From positions 186,001-250,000 of the forward strand of contig JAGOBH010000002.1 in assembly GCA_017983495.1 (NCBI GenBank): a stretch of DNA of 64,000 nucleotides, given 5' to 3'. Made by a program: the position numbers and the translations under genes. The DNA is from Pyrinomonadaceae bacterium. GTDB taxonomy: Bacteria; Acidobacteriota; Blastocatellia; Pyrinomonadales; Pyrinomonadaceae. Below are positions 24,635-33,326 of the stretch, in pieces. Within the stretch, counting starts at the first letter, position 1; each line of letters begins with the position of its first letter. Under the pieces are notes generated by a model. It was not told where the DNA came from. It made no database searches and worked only from the letters and a program-made list of their open reading frames with translations.

Positions 24635-25549
24635 ATGGAAACTGAGAATTACAGAAGCTCCGATCTCGTCGAATATCTACTCGGTTCGTCGTCAACGACG
24701 ATGATCGAGAGATTTGATGAACTCAGTATCACAAATGACATATTCGCCGATGACCTATTGTCTGCCGAACACGAGTTGATCGATGATTATATCCAAAGTC
24801 AACTCGATCAAGATACTTGTGAGCGGTTTGAAAGACATTATCTCTCGTCACCATTGCGACGGGAACGGGTGGAATTTGCCAGGTCGCTTAAGGTAGTCGC
24901 CGAAAGGGCTGTCGGAAAAATGCCCGACAGTTCGGAACGATGGACGTTGGCCGGGCTGTTTGCGAATTTTAGTCCGGCGATCAGAATTGCATTTGCATCT
25001 ATTATCTTGATAGCTGTCGGAACATTCGGGTGGATGTTTCTGAGTAATTACCCTTCGCAACCCATTGAGGTTGCCTTGGTAACGGATGATCCAGAGTCAG
25101 GTTCTGATCCGGTTCCGGCCAGCGACAAATTGCCCCAGCAAATTCCGTCAAATTTCAATACGGGCAGATCAGTCGAACCGCCCACGCCGGAACCGACGGT
25201 TGCCGTGAGTAAACCCAAGGTCACACTGGCAACGTTTATTCTTCCGGCCCCTAAACGCGATGGCGGACAGTTGAAGGTAATTACAATTCCCGCAAATACC
25301 ACCGATCTGTCTTTTGGTCTTTTGCTTGAACCCGGTGATGCGAGTTCATTCAACGTTACGCTTGCCGATCAGTCCGGCAGGGTCCTGTGGCGAAGCGGAA
25401 CGGTGCGGCCAAGAGCAAATGCCATAAGTGTTCGTTTTCCTGTTACCTTGATCCGGTCAGATATTTATACTTTCAGTGTTTCCGGCATAAATGATGACGG
25501 CACGTCTGAGAACACAGGTAATTATTCTTTTCGGGCTGTGCTAAAGTAA
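24635..25549 (+). CDS. Single-pass membrane protein with anti-sigma-like cytoplasmic head
   Basis: 304 residues. Cytoplasmic part ~1-112: DLVEYLLGSSS, then ERFDELSITND, then ERFERHYLSSPLRRERVEFA. This is the arrangement of the Zn-less anti-sigma-like heads found in Acidobacteriota. One membrane helix at ~117-138, a Pro-rich linker, then a C-terminal beta-rich domain (~200-304: ITIPANTTDLSFGLLLEPGD; FSVSGINDDG) that would be periplasmic. It has no HxxxCxxC zinc motif. By position and topology it may hold the upstream sigma factor at the membrane and be a target of the downstream CHAT protein (inference). Confidence 0.7.
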   Translation: METENYRSSDLVEYLLGSSSTTMIERFDELSITNDIFADDLLSAEHELIDDYIQSQLDQDTCERFERHYLSSPLRRERVEFARSLKVVAERAVGKMPDSSERWTLAGLFANFSPAIRIAFASIILIAVGTFGWMFLSNYPSQPIEVALVTDDPESGSDPVPASDKLPQQIPSNFNTGRSVEPPTPEPTVAVSKPKVTLATFILPAPKRDGGQLKVITIPANTTDLSFGLLLEPGDASSFNVTLADQSGRVLWRSGTVRPRANAISVRFPVTLIRSDIYTFSVSGINDDGTSENTGNYSFRAVLK

Positions 25550-25592
25550 TGCCGTTCCTCATCTTAAAGCTGTCCTACGGAGTAGGCCCATA

Positions 25593-28500
25593 ATGTCTTT
25601 TTTCCCAAATTCCGCACTACTAAATTTGTTACTTTGCCTATTAATGGCACAGCTGCTTTGCGCTCAAACCCCAATCGAATCACCGACCGGACTTCAGCTA
25701 ATGAAGACCGTTCAAAGAGCGATAAAAGGAGCGGAAAAAAATACGTACGAGATAAAACCAGGTCCCGATCAATACGTAAAAATTGTGGTTGAGCAAAAGG
25801 GTGTCGATATTCGATTGCGTCTCTTGAATGCCTCCGGAAAGATCAAGCTTAACGTTGATGCAAATGCCACCGAACAAGGAGTTGAGACGATCGAATTTGT
25901 CGTAGTTGATTCAGAGCCGTATCTGCTTGAAGTCTCGAAACCGGATTTGAGGAAAGAGGGGAATTATCAGATCACTTTCGCGGAAATGCGAACCGCAACC
26001 ATTAAAGATAAGGAACTGGATGAAGCGAGGCGATTAGTTTTCCAGGCCAACGCACTGTGGTTTGACGATAAATACGACGACGCATTGACGCTCGCTGTGC
26101 GGGCACGAGAAATTGCAGAACGCCAACTCGGTTCTGAAGATTCCCTTGTCGGTACTGCTTTGTACTTGATCGCCAATCAATACAACTACAAAGGTGATTA
26201 TGCGAAAGCAGAACCGTACTATCTCCGTGCACTCGAAATAAAGGATAAGACTCTTGGCAGCGATAATATCGAGAGCTCGAAAATCTTGAATCAGTTGGGC
26301 AATCTCTACGGCGAGAAAGGTGATCATCAAAAAGCCGAATCTGCTTACATGCGTTCCCTTGGGATCTGTCAAAAGCTCCTTGAACCAAATCATCGGCTTA
26401 TCGCGGATGTTTATAACCTTTTAGGTAGTACCAGTCGCGAAAAGGGTGACAATGTCAAAGCAAATCTCTACTACCAACGGTCGTTGGAGATTCGGGAAAA
26501 GGCTCTTTCGCCGGATGACCCTAAGATCGCCGACGTTCTTCTGAATATCGCAAACTTGACGGGCGACATTAAGAAAGCAGAGCCCTTGTATCTTAGGGCC
26601 TTGGCAATTCGGGAAAAGGCATTCGGAAGTGAAAGCCCAGAGATAGGAAAAGTTCTCTACAACATCGCGACAGTGTATGTTGGAAACGGTGATCAGGCGA
26701 AAGCCGAAGACTACGGTAGGCGTTCTTTGAATAATCTCGAAAAAGCTCTTGGGGCCGAACATCCAATAGTTTCCTTTCCTCTGAATTTATTGGGCGTTTT
26801 ATATGTCAAAAGCGGTAAATACGTCGAAGCCGAGAAGGTGTATCTTAAAGCAATCGAGATCAAGGAAAGAACTAAGGGCCCGTTTCATCCGGAATTAGCC
26901 GGTTCAATTTCAAATCTCGCTAATGTCTATGCGTTGAACGGCGAAATTGAAAAGGCAATTAATGCACAGAAAAGAGCCGGTGAAATTGTCGAACTCAATA
27001 TCTCCACAAATCTCGGAACGGGCAGCGAACGAGAGAAGGTCGCGTACCTTCAGACGCTCAACCCGGTTTACGTACGGAGTTTGACACTCAATTTCCAATA
27101 CGCCCCAACGTCAAGGCCGACAACAGATCTCGCCGCCGAGATAGTCTTGCGACAAAAGGGCCGCGTTCTCGATACGCTTTCCGATCAGATTGGCGTGTTG
27201 CGTGCTCGTTTCAACGCGAAAGACCGATCATTGCTTGAAGCTCTCAGCGAGAAGAATCGGCAAATGTCGGCACTTATTCTTAGCGGACCGGCGGGTATTT
27301 CTCCGATCGAAAGCAGTTCTCGGATCCGCAGACTGTCGGATGAACGAGAGACCGTTGAGGGTGAAATAGGTCGACGGGCAGACGCGTTTTTCGAAAGATC
27401 GAGGCCCGTTGAGATCGCGGAGGTGCAGGCGCAGATACCGAAAGAAGCGAGCCTTTTGGAATTTGCAGTTTATCGGCCGGTTGACTTCAAAGATTCGGAA
27501 AATGAGACGGCAAGAAACAACATTGGATCGCGCTACTGTGTTTTCATCATTCGCAATGATGGCGTCGTAAATTCTCTGGACCTGGGTGAAAAGCAAGCGA
27601 TCGACGACATTGTGCAGAGACTTCGCGAGGCATTGCAGGACCCCAAAAGTCAGGATATCAAGCAACGTGCCCGTGAATTGGAAAAACGCATTTTGTCGCC
27701 GATCCGTGAGTTTTTGGCGGATTCGAATCAACTATTGATCGCACCGGATGGCGATCTGAATTTGATCCCGTTCGAAGCTCTGGTCGACGAAAGCGGCAAG
27801 TACCTTGTCGAAGAATACTCGATCTCTTACCTTTCGAGCGGACGAGATCTGTTGCGGATGCGGAATTCCAGGCCCAATCGAAATACTTCGCTGATAGTCG
27901 TAAATCCTTATTTTGGCATGGCGGAAACCACCGAACACGCCAAATTACCGCTCGACGCGAAGAAAGATAAGAAGGTCAAAAGGCGTGGCGTCACAGTAGC
28001 GGAGAATATTGCGAATACGTACTTTACGCCCTTAGTCGGGACCGAACAAGAGGGCCGTTCAATTCAGGCACTTTTCCCTGATTCGACACTTCTGACCGGG
28101 CCGAAGGCGAACAAGGATGAATTGAAGCTGGCAAACTCGCCAAAAATGCTCCACATTGCTTCGCACGGATTTTACCTCGAAAAGAGCACGATCAGCGAGG
28201 TTGAAAACGACTTGCTCCGCTCAGGCATTGCGTTGGCCGGGGCAAACAAACATTCGGACAATAATGGAATAATTACTGCTCTTGAGGCATCTGGCTTGAA
28301 TCTATCGGGCACGAAATTGGTAGTTCTATCAGCGTGCGGAACCGGTCTTGGCGAGGTTCAGAGTGGCGAGGGTGTTTTCGGATTGCGTCGCTCTTTTGTG
28401 CTCGCGGGCTCGGAGTCGCTGGTGATGTCATTATGGTCGGTAAGCGACTATGTTACGCGGGAATTGATGGTCAACTATTACAAAAATCTCAAACAAGGTT

Positions 28501-28622
28501 CCGGCCGATCAGAATCGCTCAGAAAGGCACAATTACAGATGCTCAAAGATCCCAAACGATCACACCCCTTTTACTGGGGCAGCTTTATCGTATCAGGAAA
28601 TTGGGCCGCGATTGAAGATTAG
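25593..28622 (+). CDS. Exported TPR-CHAT (caspase-like) protein
   Basis: 1009 residues. Signal peptide ~1-24 (LLLCLLMAQLLCAQT), then a pre-peptidase-like beta domain (~30-125). A long TPR superhelix of the 42-residue FDYA-type follows (~150-480: YYLRALEIKDKTLG, YYQRSLEIREKALS and others), a helical linker, and a C-terminal CHAT domain (~610-1005). The CHAT catalytic pair is present: His858 in HIASHGFYLE and Cys915 in LSACGTGLGE. CHAT proteases are caspase relatives that cut partner proteins, for example Csx29 of type III-E CRISPR. Here no CRISPR gene is nearby; the partner is more likely the adjacent membrane protein (inference). A terminator follows. Confidence 0.92.
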   Translation: MSFFPNSALLNLLLCLLMAQLLCAQTPIESPTGLQLMKTVQRAIKGAEKNTYEIKPGPDQYVKIVVEQKGVDIRLRLLNASGKIKLNVDANATEQGVETIEFVVVDSEPYLLEVSKPDLRKEGNYQITFAEMRTATIKDKELDEARRLVFQANALWFDDKYDDALTLAVRAREIAERQLGSEDSLVGTALYLIANQYNYKGDYAKAEPYYLRALEIKDKTLGSDNIESSKILNQLGNLYGEKGDHQKAESAYMRSLGICQKLLEPNHRLIADVYNLLGSTSREKGDNVKANLYYQRSLEIREKALSPDDPKIADVLLNIANLTGDIKKAEPLYLRALAIREKAFGSESPEIGKVLYNIATVYVGNGDQAKAEDYGRRSLNNLEKALGAEHPIVSFPLNLLGVLYVKSGKYVEAEKVYLKAIEIKERTKGPFHPELAGSISNLANVYALNGEIEKAINAQKRAGEIVELNISTNLGTGSEREKVAYLQTLNPVYVRSLTLNFQYAPTSRPTTDLAAEIVLRQKGRVLDTLSDQIGVLRARFNAKDRSLLEALSEKNRQMSALILSGPAGISPIESSSRIRRLSDERETVEGEIGRRADAFFERSRPVEIAEVQAQIPKEASLLEFAVYRPVDFKDSENETARNNIGSRYCVFIIRNDGVVNSLDLGEKQAIDDIVQRLREALQDPKSQDIKQRARELEKRILSPIREFLADSNQLLIAPDGDLNLIPFEALVDESGKYLVEEYSISYLSSGRDLLRMRNSRPNRNTSLIVVNPYFGMAETTEHAKLPLDAKKDKKVKRRGVTVAENIANTYFTPLVGTEQEGRSIQALFPDSTLLTGPKANKDELKLANSPKMLHIASHGFYLEKSTISEVENDLLRSGIALAGANKHSDNNGIITALEASGLNLSGTKLVVLSACGTGLGEVQSGEGVFGLRRSFVLAGSESLVMSLWSVSDYVTRELMVNYYKNLKQGSGRSESLRKAQLQMLKDPKRSHPFYWGSFIVSGNWAAIED

Positions 28623-28645
28623 ACGTCGTTTGCGTTACGCAGCGC

Positions 28646-28681
28646 ATGGCCCCGGAGGATTCTTCGGGGCCATTCATTTTT
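28646..28681 (+). terminator. Intrinsic terminator of the sigma/CHAT cassette
   Basis: Stem ATGGCCCCG (28646-28654) / CGGGGCCAT (28665-28673) with a 10-nt loop, followed by TCATTTTT. Confidence 0.85.
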
Positions 28682-28799
28682 GAGAGCAAAAATAAACTTT
28701 ACAGAAAAGTGAAATGTTTTCGCGGAATAGTCTTATTAAGTTGAGCGAAGTTCTCAAAGGATCAAAATGTCGTAATTCTACATTGAAGGAAGGTTAGGA

Positions 28800-29297
28800 A
28801 TGAACAAGAGTTTTTTAGTGATATTGGCAATACTTGCGGTCTCGATCGGACTTACGGGTTGCGTAAGGGTTTCGGAAAAAGTGAGCGACAAGAATGCGGC
28901 TCCGCAAACGACCATTGAGGAATTTGCGATCGAAGATTTTGCAAAAAAGTACACCGAGTTGCCCGATCGTTTAAGTAAGTATCAGGACAAAAAGGTAAAG
29001 ATCCGCGGATACGCGACTATCAAACCCGACACAGTGAAGCCCGGCTCGATAGACGACGTGTATCTCGAAATATTTCGCGACACTACCAAATCGATCAATG
29101 GCGAAATGACCTGTAAGTCCGAGTTTTCATATTTCGTCGGGTTACTCGATCAGAAAAAACTCGGGATCGGTAGCTCCTACAAATTGACCATTGATGCAAC
29201 ATACCGTGACGGCGCATTACGCCAATGCCAATTCACCGAGATCGTCAAGGTTCCGTCGGGAATGACAAAGGCTGAGCTGGACTCGTCTGCAAAATAG
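28800..29297 (+). CDS. Putative lipoprotein with OB-fold-like domain
   Basis: 165 residues. Lipobox GLTGC (Cys21) after a hydrophobic segment. The mature part has DRLSKYQDKKVKIRGYAT, then DVYLEIFRD and SYKLTIDATYRD, a strand pattern like the tRNA_anti-like OB folds that occur in many lipoproteins; two further cysteines (CKSEF and RQCQF) could form a disulphide. Function unknown. The ATG is preceded by AAGGTTAGGA. It has its own leader after the CHAT terminator and reads in the same direction as the next two genes. Confidence 0.75.
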   Translation: MNKSFLVILAILAVSIGLTGCVRVSEKVSDKNAAPQTTIEEFAIEDFAKKYTELPDRLSKYQDKKVKIRGYATIKPDTVKPGSIDDVYLEIFRDTTKSINGEMTCKSEFSYFVGLLDQKKLGIGSSYKLTIDATYRDGALRQCQFTEIVKVPSGMTKAELDSSAK

Positions 29298-29376
29298 TTC
29301 AGCGACCGATAACTAACATCCATTTCTTTCATCAACAAACCGGAAAAACGTCCGGAATCCAAAGGGACCATCAATA

Positions 29377-30444
29377 ATGAAAAAACTATTCACGACTTTC
29401 GCAGCAATGTTCGTAATGTCTCTCGGTGTATACGACGCTTTTGCCAATCGTCAGGGCTCGCTCGGGACTGTTTATTTCTCTGATCAGCCATTTGCCAACG
29501 GCGGCGGCACTGCGGGGAGCAAGGCAACGTTTTCGTCAAGTGAATTTGTCTACGCAAGACTGGTTCTTAAGAGCGGTACGGTGCGGACGATGCTGAATCC
29601 TGCACCGCCGAAGAAAGTGGAAAAAGGGTCGCCGGTCGATAGTATCGACGGCTATTCAATCCCACTAACCGTTTTCTATCTGGCTAACGGGGAACCGACG
29701 AAACTCAGCTTTCGTCCTAATTATGTGGTTGTCAGCGAGGGTGATCTCGACAGATCGTACCTTGATTTCGATCTGCTGCCCGCACCCGATAAGGCGTCGA
29801 CGGTGATCTACGATGGTGAAAACAAGCCGGCCCGGATGATGTATGATTTTCTTACCAAAGCCGACGAAGGAAACTACAAAATGGGTGTTCAGATCAGTGC
29901 TCGGGGCACCGATTTCCGCGGTGATCCGACCCCCGAAGCCTCTTGGGCAAAGATCGTCGGAGAATATTCGTTTACATTTCGCGGCAGTGATTACAGGGCT
30001 ATAAGTGCGAATGGCGAACGACTGGCCAACGAATTTGCCGGCCGTGCTGAAAGAGCTAAAAAAGCAAACGAGCCGCTTCCGAAAGAGTGGGCGATGAGGT
30101 CAAACCCTGTCGCCGGCGGATTTACCGAGTCTGGTCTTAAGAGCATGTACGTCAACAGTTTTTCGAGCGGTGGCGGATCGAACCTTAGTGTCGTAAAATT
30201 TTACGCTACCCCGGCGGCGGCCGGTTCGTGGCTGATCACCAAAAATGACCTCGGCATTCCGAAATATCGGAAATTTAGTCAAACGTACATCGTTTACTTT
30301 CGCAATCTCGAGAGCGGCAACTGTTTCTATGAGCCCTTCGGGCTTTACCAGGAATATGCCGGCGGTGGAACTTATGGCGAAACCCTGGTAGATCATGGTT
30401 GGGGAGCCAGGCCGATAACCTGTGATAAGTTGGGATTAAAATAG
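29377..30444 (+). CDS. Secreted protein of unknown function
   Basis: 355 residues with a signal peptide (~1-23, MKKLFTTFAAMFVMSLGVY then AFA). The mature protein is beta-rich and Gly/Ser-rich near the start (YFSDQPFANGGGTAGSK). The middle contains ISARGTDFRGDPTPEASW and the end is aromatic (NCFYEPFGLYQEYAGGGTYG). I recognise no enzyme motif. It lies 79 nt after the lipoprotein and 67 nt before a TPR protein, all on the same strand; these three may share a transcript. Confidence 0.72.
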   Translation: MKKLFTTFAAMFVMSLGVYDAFANRQGSLGTVYFSDQPFANGGGTAGSKATFSSSEFVYARLVLKSGTVRTMLNPAPPKKVEKGSPVDSIDGYSIPLTVFYLANGEPTKLSFRPNYVVVSEGDLDRSYLDFDLLPAPDKASTVIYDGENKPARMMYDFLTKADEGNYKMGVQISARGTDFRGDPTPEASWAKIVGEYSFTFRGSDYRAISANGERLANEFAGRAERAKKANEPLPKEWAMRSNPVAGGFTESGLKSMYVNSFSSGGGSNLSVVKFYATPAAAGSWLITKNDLGIPKYRKFSQTYIVYFRNLESGNCFYEPFGLYQEYAGGGTYGETLVDHGWGARPITCDKLGLK

Positions 30445-30511
30445 GGCCAATAGCGCAAATTTATATCCGTCGTTGCGATCTATTTAGAACACTGTAACCA
30501 CGTGGAGAATT

Positions 30512-31588
30512 ATGAACATAAAAAAATGCCTTATCCTTTTTTTGGGATTGCCGATACTTGCTCTCAGTGCCACCGTCGGAATTAACGCCCAGACATTCAC
30601 CTCGACGGCAGAACAATTCAGTGTGTGGTTTCCCACGAAACCAACAACTGAAAATTCGACGGTAGAAAATATTCCGGTTCGGCAGTACTCGACTAACGAC
30701 GGAAAAATACTGCACAGCGTTGCCGTTACTCCTCTGCCCAAAAAGATCAATACGGAGGCTGAATTGTCGCGATTGTACGACACGATACGCGATAAACAGC
30801 TAGCAGGCTTTAACGGGAAATTGCTGACCGACACGGACATTCGCCTTGCGGGGTATTTCGGTCGCAGCTACAGCTTGTCGGCCAATTCCGAGATCGGGCT
30901 GCTGTTGCTGTCCGCACGGGATTTTGTTTATGACGGACGACTATATGAGGTGATGACGATCTCCCCCGGAAAGGGCCCACAGTCGCCGACGATCAAGAAG
31001 TTTTTTGATTCTTTCAAGTTTACCGGAGCCGCCGCAACGGGAGCCGCAACCCCGCCGGCAAGCTCGGCAGACGTTTCGGCACTGATGACACAGGGCACCG
31101 AGCAATACAAGGCAAGGAATTACAACGAGGCGATCAGGGTGATAAACTCGGTCATCAAGCTCAACCCCAATCTCGAACTTTCATATTTTTATCGTGGAGC
31201 CGCTTACTACGACACCAAGCAATATGCTCTCGCGGTCGCCGACTATACAAAGGCAATTGAGCTCTCAAAACAAACAAGTGTCCTGGTCGAAAATGTTTAC
31301 AATCGCTGTCTTGGATACTCAAAACTCGGCAACCCGACGTTGGCTCTGGCCGACTGCACCCGGGCCGCGACGCTCGATCCGACATATTATCTTGCCTATT
31401 TTCAACGCGGGACTATCTACTACAACTCGGGCAAGACCGCTCTTGCGCTAAAAGACTATTCGAAAACGATCGAACTGCGGCCCAAATACGCTCTCGCCTA
31501 CACTTACCGAGCAGACTGCTACGACATTCTCGGAAACAAAAAACTTGCCGACCAGGATCGGGCAATGGCAACGACACTGGAGAAATAG
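30512..31588 (+). CDS. Secreted TPR-repeat protein
   Basis: 358 residues. Signal peptide ~1-26 (LILFLGLPILALSATVGINAQ). Residues ~30-165 form a PsbP/DUF1795-like globular domain (AEQFSVWFPTKPT; GRLYEVMTISPGKG). An Ala/Thr linker leads to four or five TPR units (YKARNYNEAIRVINSVIKLN; ALAVADYTKAIELS; ALALKDYSKTIELR). It is probably a periplasmic protein-protein interaction module. The stop is 4 nt before the Tae4-like gene, so the two are likely cotranslated; whether this secreted TPR protein partners the amidase is open. Confidence 0.82.
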   Translation: MNIKKCLILFLGLPILALSATVGINAQTFTSTAEQFSVWFPTKPTTENSTVENIPVRQYSTNDGKILHSVAVTPLPKKINTEAELSRLYDTIRDKQLAGFNGKLLTDTDIRLAGYFGRSYSLSANSEIGLLLLSARDFVYDGRLYEVMTISPGKGPQSPTIKKFFDSFKFTGAAATGAATPPASSADVSALMTQGTEQYKARNYNEAIRVINSVIKLNPNLELSYFYRGAAYYDTKQYALAVADYTKAIELSKQTSVLVENVYNRCLGYSKLGNPTLALADCTRAATLDPTYYLAYFQRGTIYYNSGKTALALKDYSKTIELRPKYALAYTYRADCYDILGNKKLADQDRAMATTLEK

Positions 31589-31592
31589 AAGA

Positions 31593-32063
31593 ATGAAAAA
31601 AAAGCTGCCGTCATATCACTACATGCTTTCAAACTATCCAACTCACGGCACGTTGGAGGAGATAAAGGCTGAAATTGGTGGAGCAGTAGATCAGGAACAC
31701 TACAAGAACTCCTGCATTATGCGGATATCTAAGGCTCTGAACTATTCCGGTAACCATATTCCCCCTGATTCATCGTTGTTTCGAACAAAACGTGGAAAGG
31801 ATGGATTGAACTATGGTCTTCGCGTCGGTGAATTTTGGAACTATATGCACCGAACTTACGGCAAGCCGACGATTCACAGCCCGCGGGGAAAGAAAGCAAA
31901 TTGGGAAGATTTCTCGGGTGTCAGCGGTATCATCGGCTTTCGCGTGAAATTCAAAGACGCTACCGGCCATTTCTCACTCTACAGCGGCTATCGCGTCGTT
32001 TACGGCGGAGATAAGCACGACTACTTCGGCATCGCTTATGAAGCCGCTCTTTGGGCTGCCTAG
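31593..32063 (+). CDS. Tae4-type peptidoglycan amidase (T6SS effector family), orphan
   Basis: 156 residues from the ATG at 31593. It matches the Tae4 family: catalytic Cys41 in KNSCIMRISKALNYSG, His126 in FKDATGHFSLYSG, and conserved VGEFWNYMHRTYGKP and GIIGFRV segments. Tae4 enzymes cut the D-Glu/mDAP bond of peptidoglycan and are delivered by type VI secretion. Here there is no signal peptide, no Tai4-like gene next door, and no T6SS gene in 64 kb. Alternatives are an orphan effector delivered by a distant T6SS, or an endogenous lysis function. The start is favoured over upstream codons because the preceding 16 codons overlap the TPR gene. Confidence 0.85.
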   Translation: MKKKLPSYHYMLSNYPTHGTLEEIKAEIGGAVDQEHYKNSCIMRISKALNYSGNHIPPDSSLFRTKRGKDGLNYGLRVGEFWNYMHRTYGKPTIHSPRGKKANWEDFSGVSGIIGFRVKFKDATGHFSLYSGYRVVYGGDKHDYFGIAYEAALWAA

Positions 32064-32149
32064 GCCCGTCGTTTTGCAGGCATCATGAGCATCGAGAAGA
32101 GCAACCGCAGTCATGCTTGCTGTGTTGCTTTTATTGCATCGTAACCTTC

Positions 32150-32293
32150 TCTGATCGATCCCGGAAGGATCGCACGTTTAGAGAAGAGCGGTTGCCACCC
32201 GATCACGTTCGACCCCGGCCGGGATCGTATGTTCTCTTTTACCTGCATCGCAGCCTATAAACATTCGAAGCCGCCGGCGTCGGTTCTGGTCGC
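32150..32293. repeat. Dispersed repeat family C, copy 1 (~144 bp, multi-palindrome)
   Basis: The order of elements matches the copy at 37860-38004: GATCCCGGAAGGATC, CGCACGTTTA, GACCCCGGCCGGGATC, TATGTTCTCTTT, CTGCATCGCAG, CCTATAAACATTCG and a GCCGCCGGCGTCGG hairpin. Arms differ from copy 2 but can still pair, for example AGAGAA with TTCTCT. Confidence 0.85.
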
Positions 32294-32310
32294 ATCCGGC
32301 TACAATGATA

Positions 32311-32337
32311 CGGAAGCCCGCACGTTATTAAGGGCGT
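32311..32337. repeat. Dispersed repeat family B, copy 2
   Basis: 26 of 27 bases identical to 19576-19602 (one A/T difference). It lies 17 bp after repeat C copy 1. Confidence 0.85.
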
Positions 32338-32647
32338 AACATCCAACCTGAGTACCGGCCCCGCCGATCCGGCCGCATTAGCGGCAATAAGATCACATCT
32401 GCGTCCATATGCGGTCAATATCCTCTTAACCGCGATACAACTCCAAAATAACGAAAAAGAGGTGAACGTCTGCTCAACCTCTCTATTTAGTAACTTTCGC
32501 CCGTTTCGCGGTTTATTTTCTCCAGCCGGGGTTTACCCCTATCGCAGAGCGGCGACGGCTTGCCTCGCCGACCGTGCCCAACAATCCCACAAAAAGCCCA
32601 CGTTCGCGGGCGGAAACCAGGGCTGTTAAGGAGCGTGCAAACGCCGT

Positions 32648-32775
32648 GATCATTCAACCCGAAACGCTCGTTCACACCCCTGGTTTTCGCCATTCTCCCC
32701 ATCGCCTTCATCCGCTCGTCCGGTGCATCGACCCACCAAAAAGCCCGCAGACACGGGCTTTCAAGCTTCCAAGCC
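32648..32775. repeat. Dispersed repeat family D, copy 1, ending in a hairpin
   Basis: Shares ATTCAACCC, CGCTCGTT, CGCCATTC, CCCCATCGCCTTCAT and a final AAAGCCCG/CGGGCTTT stem (32740-32761) with copy 2 at 34686-34811. Confidence 0.7.
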
Positions 32776-32868
32776 GCGCATCACCGGCAAAATATCCGCA
32801 ATAGGCAGAAAAGAACGCCAGACCCCGCCACCTCGGAACAAATAGTCTGATTAGCTTCAGATCTTCTT

Positions 32869-33318
32869 CTACTTCTTCTTCAGAATTCTTCGCTTTAGGA
32901 TGGTATGTACCTTACCATATATTTTCCCTTCAACACCTTCGGGGAATTCATGTTCAATGTCTTCATCTTCCCCGAGCTTACTGGTCCATAGGCCGTTAGG
33001 TTTTTGTTTAGAAGCGTGAGTGGGGATGCCATACGAATCAACGTAGACCGCGACTTTTTCAAAGCCGATCTCCACCGAGGAATCACTGGCATCTACATAG
33101 CCATTAACCCTGTACGCTTCAAGATAACTTTGTAACGAGTATGAAAGATCGCCGTGGGGCCAATAATGCATAGACATTCCCGATGGTTCCCACCATTGGC
33201 GACTATCATCTCCAGCCCATGCAATACAGTTGTAGCGGAAGTCTTTTGGGCTGGTGACAGCGAACTTCGCTTTAGCGAGTTCGGGAAACGCTTGAAGTAT
33301 TTCCTCTTCAGGAGTCAT
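32869..33318 (-). CDS. DUF7689-like Cys/His protein
   Basis: 149 residues. Conserved-looking elements are RYNCIAWAGDDSRQWWEP with Cys31, GFEKVAVYVD, and PTHASKQKPNGLWTSKLGED with His101, then IYGKVHTILKRR. The Cys-x(~70)-His spacing recalls papain/NlpC-like hydrolases, but activity is not established for the family. The ending is Lys-rich. It is the last gene of a compact reverse-strand set (gap of 8 nt from its upstream neighbour). The same pair of families, this type next to a small helical ALPHIFRELR-type protein, is familiar to me from other genomes, though I cannot verify that here. Confidence 0.75.
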   Translation of the reverse strand: MTPEEEILQAFPELAKAKFAVTSPKDFRYNCIAWAGDDSRQWWEPSGMSMHYWPHGDLSYSLQSYLEAYRVNGYVDASDSSVEIGFEKVAVYVDSYGIPTHASKQKPNGLWTSKLGEDEDIEHEFPEGVEGKIYGKVHTILKRRILKKK

Positions 33319-33326
33319 TTAGCTTT

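Larger units (their letters stand above)
32064..32868. other. Gene-free region between Tae4 and the DUF7689 cassette (805 bp)
   Basis: No supported gene. It contains dispersed repeats C (32150-32293), B (32311-32337) and D (32648-32775). Short open frames here fall entirely in the repeats. Confidence 0.7.

Noticed and set aside
25593-28622. Type III-E CRISPR Csx29 assignment for the TPR-CHAT protein
   Set aside because: No gRAMP/Cas7-11, CRISPR array or Csx30/31 gene is present, and the protein has a signal peptide. Only the TPR plus CHAT layout is shared.
32487-32711. Short reverse ORF near 32.6 kb
   Set aside because: It consists of repeat family D plus flanking DNA; no ribosome site and no homologue pattern.
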